Shown here: positions 1 through 3,868 of the stretch, in pieces | Numbering within the stretch: position 1 is the stretch's first letter | Layout: each line of letters begins with the position of its first letter | Source of the DNA: an uncultured Anaerolineaceae bacterium | GTDB taxonomy: Bacteria; Chloroflexota; Anaerolineae; Anaerolineales; Anaerolineaceae | NCBI GenBank assembly: GCA_937920255.1 | Contig: CALDSL010000544.1 | Span: forward strand, 1-6,263 | Length of the DNA: 6,263 nucleotides | Direction: 5' to 3' | Notes under the pieces: generated by a model | Databases searched by the model: none | What the model saw: only the letters and a program-made list of their open reading frames with translations | What the model was told of the DNA's origin: nothing | Made by a program: the position numbers and the translations under genes

Positions 1-637
1 GGTCGTACTGGCGCAGCAGCGCGCGCAGGTTGATCAACAGGGCGCGTTCGGGCCGCAGCGCCAGGCGCGCCGTGCGGCCCCCATCCATGCCGGCCAGCAG
101 CCAGCGCGGCAATCCGTGTTGGGGGTCGACGTCCGGCTCCAGGCGCAGCACGCGCAGCGGCGCGGGCGGGGGGTCGAGGTCCCAGCGCGAATCCAGCACC
201 TCCAGCGCCAGGATGCGCCCATCGAGGGCGGCCAGCACGCGGCAGCGCGCCAGCGGAAAAGTGCCAAAAGCGGCGGCGTGGCGCAGGCTGACGGGCAGAT
301 CGGCGTTGTAGTAGGTCAAGTCAGGGAAAGCGCGCGCGGCGCGGGCAAACAGGCGCGGCGCGGCCGCGGCGCGTTCCACCTCGGCCCACAGCACATCCAG
401 CGGCTGCGGGCAGAACAGGTCGCGCCCCGCGCCGCGCTCCAGCCGCGGGCGCTCGGGCTGCGCTTCCAGAAACTGCCACAGCGCGCGCAGTTCCCCGGGC
501 GTCCCGGCGGCGCAAAAGCGCACCGGCAGGGGCTGGTGCAGGCGGCGGCGCCGGCCGTCGTCGCACAGCAGCCACAGCGCCACGCCATCCTGCGGGTCCT
601 CGTACACGTCCAGCAGCCAGCCGGTGATCTCAACCAT
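1..637 (-). CDS. Family-B DNA polymerase, N-terminal part (runs off the window)
   Basis: This is an open frame of 212 codons from ATG at 637 to the window edge, with no stop. The translation resembles the N-terminal domain of archaeal-type family-B DNA polymerases: an opening beta region (GWLLDVYEDPQDGVALWLL, residues 6-24), then LTYYNADLPVSLRH (107-120), which fits the YEYDIPFAKRY-type motif, then FPLARC (127-132). The segment LRVLRLEPD (161-169) falls where the exonuclease I motif (…LAFDIE) is expected. It carries E-P-D instead of D-x-E, so proofreading may be altered or lost. PERALLINLRALLRQYD at the edge fits the helix before exonuclease motif II. The polymerase domain itself lies outside the window. 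The ATG overlaps the stop of the upstream 90-aa gene by 8 bp, and no strong ribosome-binding site precedes it, which suggests translational coupling. The expected role is DNA synthesis, possibly translesion or repair. The family call is by motif memory, not by search. Confidence 0.65.
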   Translation of the reverse strand, partial: MVEITGWLLDVYEDPQDGVALWLLCDDGRRRRLHQPLPVRFCAAGTPGELRALWQFLEAQPERPRLERGAGRDLFCPQPLDVLWAEVERAAAAPRLFARAARAFPDLTYYNADLPVSLRHAAAFGTFPLARCRVLAALDGRILALEVLDSRWDLDPPPAPLRVLRLEPDVDPQHGLPRWLLAGMDGGRTARLALRPERALLINLRALLRQYD

Positions 638-902
638 CGTCCGGCAGGGGAGGCAGCGCGCGCTCCACCAGGTCGCGCAGGCGCATCACCTCCTTGTGCT
701 CTTCCAGCAACATGGCAATCAAGAACGTCTCTAGCGGCAGGGCGTGGGCGGCGTAGGCCGCCGCCGCCAGGTGTTTCTGCGCCGCGGCGAAAAGGTCATC
801 CAGCGCCTGCTGGTCGCCGCGCCGCAGCGCGCGCCGGAAGCGCGAGAACGCCTCCTGCTCCTGCAAAAAGGTCTGGGTGATTGACGGCAATGTCCTTCCC
901 AC
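630..902 (-). CDS. Small helical protein of unknown function, coupled to the polymerase gene
   Basis: This encodes 90 aa from a GTG start at 902. The start is chosen because AAGGAG lies 9 nt upstream (912-917); an in-frame TTG at 941 would add 13 residues but would sit upstream of that site. The product has no signal peptide or membrane segment. It looks almost wholly alpha-helical: QTFLQEQEAFSRFRRALR (10-27), a DQQALDDLFAAAQKHLAAAA helix (30-49), and a leucine-rich, charged helix around residues 56-82 (LETFLIAMLLEEHKEVMRLR at 57-76), ending in a proline- and acid-rich tail. I recognise no named domain. Its 8-bp overlap with the polymerase start, and the RadA-like gene upstream, suggest a partner or adaptor of the polymerase. 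That role is inferred from context only. It is very likely a real gene, given its ribosome-binding site, its overlap and its ordered hydrophobic pattern. Confidence 0.72.
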   Translation of the reverse strand: MGRTLPSITQTFLQEQEAFSRFRRALRRGDQQALDDLFAAAQKHLAAAAYAAHALPLETFLIAMLLEEHKEVMRLRDLVERALPPLPDDG

Positions 903-911
903 ACGTTTCTT

Positions 912-917
912 CTCCTT
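912..917 (-). promoter_or_regulatory. Ribosome-binding site deciding the start of the 90-aa gene
   Basis: The minus strand reads AAGGAG, followed by 9 nt and the in-frame GTG at 902. It is the only good Shine-Dalgarno match near the 5' end of this frame, so it favours GTG at 902 over the TTG at 941. Confidence 0.6.
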
Positions 918-1048
918 GGTAATAAAGTTTTGATCCCGCAAAGGCGCTTTCCCCCTTGCGGTTGATCGACAATCATAGGTTTTTGCGCGTTATCTTGTTG
1001 GATGGTTCATCTCTTTGCCAGACTTCACACCTTTCACGGCCAGAAGTT

Positions 1049-1140
1049 GTAGGTTGGGTTGAGCGGCAGCGAAACCCAACGCTTTTGGCAATGATTGTAA
1101 AGAGCGTTGGGTTTCGCCCTTCGGGCTCAACCCAACCTAC
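1049..1140. repeat. 92-bp REP/MITE-like twin-hairpin palindrome
   Basis: The outer arms GTAGGTTGGGTTGAGC (1049-1064) and GCTCAACCCAACCTAC (1125-1140) are perfect reverse complements. The inner arms GAAACCCAACGC (1071-1082) and GCGTTGGGTTTC (1104-1115) are also perfect, around a 21-nt centre. Each half can fold on its own, because GTTGGGTT pairs with AACCCAAC at 1053-1060/1073-1080 and at 1106-1113/1129-1136. The element could therefore form one long cruciform or two adjacent hairpins. Paired GTTGGGTT/AACCCAAC palindromes of this style are familiar as dispersed intergenic repeats in many bacteria. It sits in the gap between the RadA-like gene and the 90-aa gene and holds no gene. Mobility, for example by a REP-associated tyrosine transposase, is inference. 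Confidence 0.75.
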
Positions 1141-1152
1141 GAATTGCCCACC

Positions 1153-1698
1153 TTACACAAACAAGCGCATCTGCCGGGCGGGCGCGGGGAGCGCTTCGGC
1201 CGGGTAGAGCAAGCGCGCGGGCAGCGCTTCGCACAGCACATCCACCAGCGCCAGGCGTTCGGGTCCGGCCTGCGCCGGCGGGCGCGTGCTGATCACCACC
1301 GCCCCGCCCCGTCCCAACCGTTCCACTTCCGCCAGCACCGCGCCCAGCAGCCGGCGCGCTTCGGGCAGCGGCACGCTGTCATCGTAGAAGGTGCACAACA
1401 GATCCAGCACCAGGGTGGGCGCGCTGCCCGCCGACGCGTCGCGCAGCAGCGCCAGCATCTGGTAGCAGGTAAAGGCGCGCGCCATGCGGATGCGGCCCAG
1501 GGCTTCCTCCACCCGCGCCGTCTGGCGGCGCAGGCCGCGCGCCACGGCGTAAGCGTTGAAGTGATTGCCGCCGTCCAGCACGCGCAGCGGCCCGTGCAGC
1601 GCCAGCCGCGCTGTCAGGTCGAGCATGGCGTCGCGTGCGGCCTGGGGCGCCACCAGCACCGTCACCGGTTGAGCGAGAGGCAGGGCGATGGGGTTCAT
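1153..1698 (-). CDS. Degenerate RadA/RecA-like protein lacking Walker A
   Basis: This encodes 181 aa from ATG at 1698; a GTG two codons upstream (1704) is possible but would lie between the -10-like box and the ATG. The layout follows a RecA/Rad51 ATPase core. VTVLVAPQAARDAMLDLTAR (12-31) occupies the strand and loop where GxxGSGKT is expected, but no P-loop glycines, lysine or threonine of that motif are present. PLRVLDGGNHFNAYAVAR (37-54) resembles the strand after the first helix (…VIDTEGTF…). ARAFTCYQMLALL (73-85) resembles the Rad51/RadA YARAFNTDHQ segment. TLVLDLLCTFYDD (95-107) is a good Walker B, and GGAVVISTRPP (131-141) fits the next core strand. The protein is far shorter than RadA or RecA (over 300 aa). 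It is probably not a recombinase and is more likely a regulatory or structural partner, as ImuA-like RecA relatives are for mutagenic polymerases. The fold call comes from motif reading, and the function is inferred from neighbours. The 250-bp gap downstream holds a repeat, so operon continuity with the 90-aa gene is uncertain. Confidence 0.7.
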   Translation of the reverse strand: MNPIALPLAQPVTVLVAPQAARDAMLDLTARLALHGPLRVLDGGNHFNAYAVARGLRRQTARVEEALGRIRMARAFTCYQMLALLRDASAGSAPTLVLDLLCTFYDDSVPLPEARRLLGAVLAEVERLGRGGAVVISTRPPAQAGPERLALVDVLCEALPARLLYPAEALPAPARQMRLFV

Positions 1699-1704
1699 GC
1701 ACAC

Positions 1705-1733
1705 AGGGTAGCACCCGCCGGCGCGCGAAACAA
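1705..1733 (-). promoter_or_regulatory. Weak promoter-like pair before the RadA-like gene
   Basis: On the minus strand TTGTTT (1728-1733), 17 bp and TACCCT (1705-1710) are followed by 6 nt and the ATG at 1698. Each hexamer matches the consensus at only 3 of 6 positions. The spacing and the 6-nt gap to ATG are the same as in the stronger promoter at 2337-2365, which would again give a leaderless mRNA. No LexA-type box is present here. Confidence 0.3.
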
Positions 1734-1813
1734 TCCCACTTGGGGTGAGAAGGTGGCGGGAGAATCATGGGACGCGGCGCGGGAAACAGGGAGGATGCGT
1801 GGGGGAGAAAACG

Positions 1814-1861
1814 GGTTAATCCTGTGGGTCACCCTGCGGGTCACCCGCAGCGTAACACCCA
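1814..1861. repeat. Four tandem 12-bp repeats with palindromic GGGTCACCC core
   Basis: Four consecutive 12-mers fill 1814-1861: GGTTAATCCTGT, GGGTCACCCTGC, GGGTCACCCGCA and GCGTAACACCCA. The two central copies share GGGTCACCC exactly (1826-1834 and 1838-1846), and the outer copies match their neighbour at 8 of 12 positions. The period is close to one helical turn. The rest of the 206-bp gap (1699-1904) holds only the weak promoter-like pair and a loose inverted repeat (ATATGC at 1863-1868 with GCATAT at 1891-1896), with no convincing gene. The array could be an operator for a DNA-binding protein, perhaps the one encoded just upstream; that is inference. Confidence 0.55.
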
Positions 1862-1904
1862 CATATGCGCGGGAGCGCGGTTTCACCCCTGCATATCAGG
1901 GCGG

Positions 1905-2330
1905 TTAGAGCATTTCATCCCAGCGGGTAAAGTCCCAGTGCAGCATGCGGTTGCGCAATTGCTGGCGGTTTTGCACGCCGAACTTGTGCAGGGCGTGGTT
2001 GGCGTGGGTTTTAACGGTCTCCGAGGAAATGCTCAAGCGGCTGGCGATCTGCGTGGTGGTGTAATTCAGGCAGATCAGCGCCACCACCTGTTGCTCGCGC
2101 GGGGTCAGCCGGCGCCATAGCTGGCGCGAATCGTCCTCGGCCTGATGCTGCTGCAGCGCCTGGGTCATCAGCCGGCGCGCGATCTCGTCCGGCGGGCGCT
2201 GCTCGCGCGCCGCCAGTTCATTGAGCGACTGCAACATGCCATCGTCCAACTCAAACGTACGCCGCGGTTCGGCGTCTGGCTGGGGGCGCGGCAGGCGCAG
2301 CAGATGCAGCAGTCGGTTCCACAAGGACAT
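1905..2330 (-). CDS. DNA-binding regulator: ribbon-helix-helix-like N-terminus plus LuxR-type HTH
   Basis: This encodes 141 aa from ATG at 2330. The C-terminal part, LTPREQQVVALICLNYTTTQ and on to about residue 129, is a clear LuxR/GerE helix-turn-helix: LTxREQxVvaLI at 75-86, TTTQIASRLSISSETVKTHA at 91-110 and HKFGVQNRQQL at 115-125. There is no receiver domain (no phospho-acceptor aspartate pattern) and no autoinducer domain. Residues about 24-60 (RTFELDDGMLQSLNEL, then PPDEIARRLMTQAL) instead look like a CopG/Arc-type ribbon-helix-helix: a short strand, a helix, a turn and a second helix. The expected role is sequence-specific transcriptional control in the cytoplasm. The gene follows a strong promoter containing a LexA-type box, with only 6 nt between the -10 box and ATG and no Shine-Dalgarno, so the mRNA is probably leaderless. 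A GTG at 2423 could extend the frame, but it would place the promoter inside the gene. The HTH call is firm and the N-terminal domain tentative. Confidence 0.85.
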   Translation of the reverse strand: MSLWNRLLHLLRLPRPQPDAEPRRTFELDDGMLQSLNELAAREQRPPDEIARRLMTQALQQHQAEDDSRQLWRRLTPREQQVVALICLNYTTTQIASRLSISSETVKTHANHALHKFGVQNRQQLRNRMLHWDFTRWDEML

Positions 2331-2336
2331 ACTATC

Positions 2337-2365
2337 ATTGTATCGAACAAGTGTTCGTACGTCAA
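2337..2365 (-). promoter_or_regulatory. Sigma-70-like promoter of the RHH-LuxR gene
   Basis: The minus strand reads TTGACG (2360-2365), a 17-bp spacer, then TACAAT (2337-2342). Each hexamer matches 5 of 6 consensus bases at optimal spacing. Transcription would start about 7 nt further on, at or next to the A of the ATG at 2330, giving a leaderless mRNA. The spacer is almost entirely filled by the palindrome at 2344-2357, so a repressor bound there would block RNA polymerase. Confidence 0.75.
2344..2357. promoter_or_regulatory. Candidate LexA (SOS) box
   Basis: CGAACAAGTGTTCG is a palindrome with 6-bp arms around two central bases. It fits the Gram-positive DinR/LexA consensus CGAACRNRYGTTYC at 13 of 14 positions, including GAAC-N4-GTTC. 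It lies between the -35 and -10 boxes of the promoter at 2337-2365, the classic place for repression. This predicts induction after DNA damage. Whether this organism's LexA uses this motif is not shown by the window. Confidence 0.62.
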
Positions 2366-2379
2366 GAAATGGTTTAAAA

Positions 2380-2486
2380 GCAAAACCGTTAACACGAATA
2401 GGAACGAATGAGCCGAATAGCACGAATAAAGCTTAAGAAAAAGCATTATTCGTGCCATTCGGTTTTATTCGTGATAACGCTTTTGC
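2380..2486. repeat. 107-bp imperfect palindromic element, possibly also a terminator
   Basis: The ends GCAAAACCGTTA (2380-2391) and TAACGCTTTTGC (2475-2486) are inverted with one mismatch. Inside, GAATAGCACGAATAA (2415-2429) pairs with TTATTCGTGCCATTC (2446-2460) with one mismatch, which becomes a G-U pair in minus-strand RNA. Several CACGAATA/TATTCGTG motifs recur in both arms, and the left arm carries about 9 extra bases. The element begins 2 bp past the stop of the 403-aa lipoprotein and ends 15 bp before the -35 box of the next gene. It may end or stabilise the lipoprotein transcript, although no T-tract follows the stem. Its build suggests a dispersed MITE/REP-type repeat. The whole gap 2331-2488 holds only this element and the promoter. 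Confidence 0.65.
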
Positions 2487-2488
2487 CC

Positions 2489-3700
2489 TTATCTTAAAAT
2501 CCGCGGCATGAACCAGAAGGCGCGGTCTTCCCACGAATCGCCGTTGTTGAGCACCTTGAAAATGAAGACCACCTTTTTCTCGGCCAGCGCGGTCAGGTCG
2601 ATCTCGATGCGCTTGATCTTCTTATCCTGCACCTGCGGCCAAGTGCCCAATTCCTGCACCGGCCCGCCGTCGACGCTGTACAGCAGCTTGAAGGTGACGC
2701 TGCAGTCGTCGCTGCGGCTCAGGCAGCCAACGGTGGTCTCGAAGCGGTTGCGAGCTTTGATGCCCACCTCGGGGAACGTGCCCTGGATGTAGCCGTCCTC
2801 GCCGTTGCCGGGCAGGGTGATGATGGTGGGCTCGTCTTCCTTGCGGCCGCCCTCCAGCACCGGTTTCTCCAGGACGAACACCGCGCCGTCGGGGTTGGCC
2901 GCGCTGGGGCAGGCGATGGTGCGTTTATTCCCGTCGCTGCTCACCACCTCCCAGGTGGCGTCGCAATAATTCTTAGCCATGTTATAGATTTCATTGGAGG
3001 CCGAGCCGGGGCGCACCACGTTGACACGGATAAAGAAGGGCTTGTCGGCGGCGTCGCCCACCCCAAATAGCGCGCCGGTGTCCGTTTTGAACATGAACTC
3101 AGCGCGGTGTCCGCCCGGCTCTTCGGGGATGGTCAGCTTGACCGAAACATAAGCCAGCTCGCCGGGCAGCACGATTTTATCGAGATTGGTGGCCAGCGGG
3201 GCGTTCATCTCCGACCCACCCACCTGCACCACGGTAAAGTCTTCGGTCCAGATGCACGAACCCTCATTGCGCAGCAGCCAGGTCTTGGTGACTTCGGTGC
3301 CCGATTTGACGATCTCGCCGTCCGGCACAGTCACGTCGGCGATGTAAAGCGCCTTATTGCACGGCAGCGCCGTGGGCGTGGGCGGCAGCGGGGTGTTGGT
3401 GGGCGGCATGCGCGTGGCAGTGGCCGTGGGGGTGATCGGCGTGGACGAGGGCGCAAGCGTGGCGGTGGGAATGGCGGTGCTTTCTGCCTGCGGCGGGGGC
3501 GTGGCGCTCATAAACGCCACCACGGTCTGCAGCACCGATTGGGTCATCTGCGCGCTGGCGGTTTCCAGCGCCGGGTCGCCCGCGATGCTGGCAACGGGCT
3601 GCGCGGCGCTCAACCCTGGAAGAACGCAGGCCCCGGCGATGAGCGTAACGGCAAAGCCCAGCATAAGCGTGATGGTGAGTGTCGAAGGCCGTCGGTTCAT
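2489..3700 (-). CDS. Surface lipoprotein with NBR1-type Ig-like domain (403 aa)
   Basis: The ATG at 3700 is preceded by GGAGGA (3704-3709). The N-terminus has a basic start (NRRP), a hydrophobic core (about 8-22) and a lipobox-like IAGAC with Cys25. This suggests export and lipid anchoring, although Ala at -3 is not ideal. Residues 66-113 form a Thr/Pro/Ser-rich stalk. Residues about 114-230 form a Next-to-BRCA1-type Ig-like domain: ADVTVPDGEIVKSGTEVTKT (121-140), W141, NEGSCIWTEDF (145-155), then a PGE/VSVKLTIPEEPG strand pair, with Cys114 and Cys149 possibly bonded. Residues about 240-403 form a second beta-rich domain with KNYCDATW (243-250), KEDEPTI (287-293), GYIQGTFP (303-310), RFETTVGCL (319-327), CSVTFKLLY (333-341) and DRAFWFMPRI (392-401). 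This domain is shared with the upstream paralogue and reminiscent of NPCBM-like carbohydrate-binding modules. The likely role is binding at the cell surface; the ligand is unknown. It has its own TATAAT box and follows a terminator. Confidence 0.85.
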   Translation of the reverse strand: MNRRPSTLTITLMLGFAVTLIAGACVLPGLSAAQPVASIAGDPALETASAQMTQSVLQTVVAFMSATPPPQAESTAIPTATLAPSSTPITPTATATRMPPTNTPLPPTPTALPCNKALYIADVTVPDGEIVKSGTEVTKTWLLRNEGSCIWTEDFTVVQVGGSEMNAPLATNLDKIVLPGELAYVSVKLTIPEEPGGHRAEFMFKTDTGALFGVGDAADKPFFIRVNVVRPGSASNEIYNMAKNYCDATWEVVSSDGNKRTIACPSAANPDGAVFVLEKPVLEGGRKEDEPTIITLPGNGEDGYIQGTFPEVGIKARNRFETTVGCLSRSDDCSVTFKLLYSVDGGPVQELGTWPQVQDKKIKRIEIDLTALAEKKVVFIFKVLNNGDSWEDRAFWFMPRILR

Positions 3701-3734
3701 GCTTCCTCCATGAGACTGCGGTGGTGGGGCCAGG

Positions 3735-3768
3735 ATGCCAGATGATATGGCATATTTTTGTTATTATA
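3735..3768 (-). promoter_or_regulatory. TATAAT box and leader inverted repeat before the 403-aa lipoprotein gene
   Basis: A perfect TATAAT lies at 3763-3768 on the minus strand, with an AT-rich flank but no good -35 hexamer. The expected start near 3756 gives a 5' leader of roughly 56 nt. ATGCCA (3735-3740) and TGGCAT (3748-3753) form an inverted repeat with a 7-nt centre just after the predicted start. It could be an operator or a leader hairpin. The gap 3701-3868 holds this and the terminator at 3811-3846, and no gene. Confidence 0.42.
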
Positions 3769-3810
3769 AAGGTTTTGAGGACGGAAAAACCGGGTTTGGG
3801 CGCTACCTAA

Positions 3811-3846
3811 CAAAAGAGAAAAGCCCGGATGATTGCTCATCCGGGC
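3811..3846 (-). terminator. Intrinsic terminator after the 473-aa lipoprotein gene
   Basis: On the minus strand GCCCGGATGA (3837-3846) and TCATCCGGGC (3823-3832) form a perfect 10-bp stem around a GCAA tetraloop of the stable GNRA type. TTTTCTCTTTTG follows immediately (3822 down to 3811). It lies 22 bp past the stop at 3869. This is a textbook factor-independent terminator, and it separates the two lipoprotein genes into different transcription units. Confidence 0.93.
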
Positions 3847-3868
3847 CGGGAGATCGATCGGTTATGCG

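Noticed and set aside
116..880. Long plus-strand open frame opposite the polymerase and the 90-aa gene
   Set aside because: It is rich in Arg, Gln, Ala and Pro with no family-like motif, a typical antisense shadow of GC-rich coding DNA. The minus-strand frames have recognisable motifs.
938..960. CGCAAAGG/CCCTTGCG weak hairpin upstream of the 90-aa gene
   Set aside because: The stem is bulged and no T-run follows on either strand. I cannot assign it a role.
972..977. TATGAT on the minus strand as a possible -10 box for the 90-aa gene
   Set aside because: No acceptable -35 hexamer lies at 16-18 bp, so a separate promoter is not supported.
1695..1886. Short minus-strand frame spanning the 12-bp repeats (63 codons)
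   Set aside because: There is no ribosome-binding site, the N-terminal repetitiveness only reflects the DNA repeat, and the frame overlaps the start of the RadA-like gene.
1144..1908. Plus-strand open frame opposite the RadA-like gene
   Set aside because: The composition is Gln/Arg/His-rich with no motif. It runs through the repeat array and overlaps a better-supported gene.
1905..2423. Longer version of the LuxR-type gene starting at GTG 2423
   Set aside because: The 31 extra codons would cover the strong promoter and the LexA-type box, and no ribosome-binding site supports that start.
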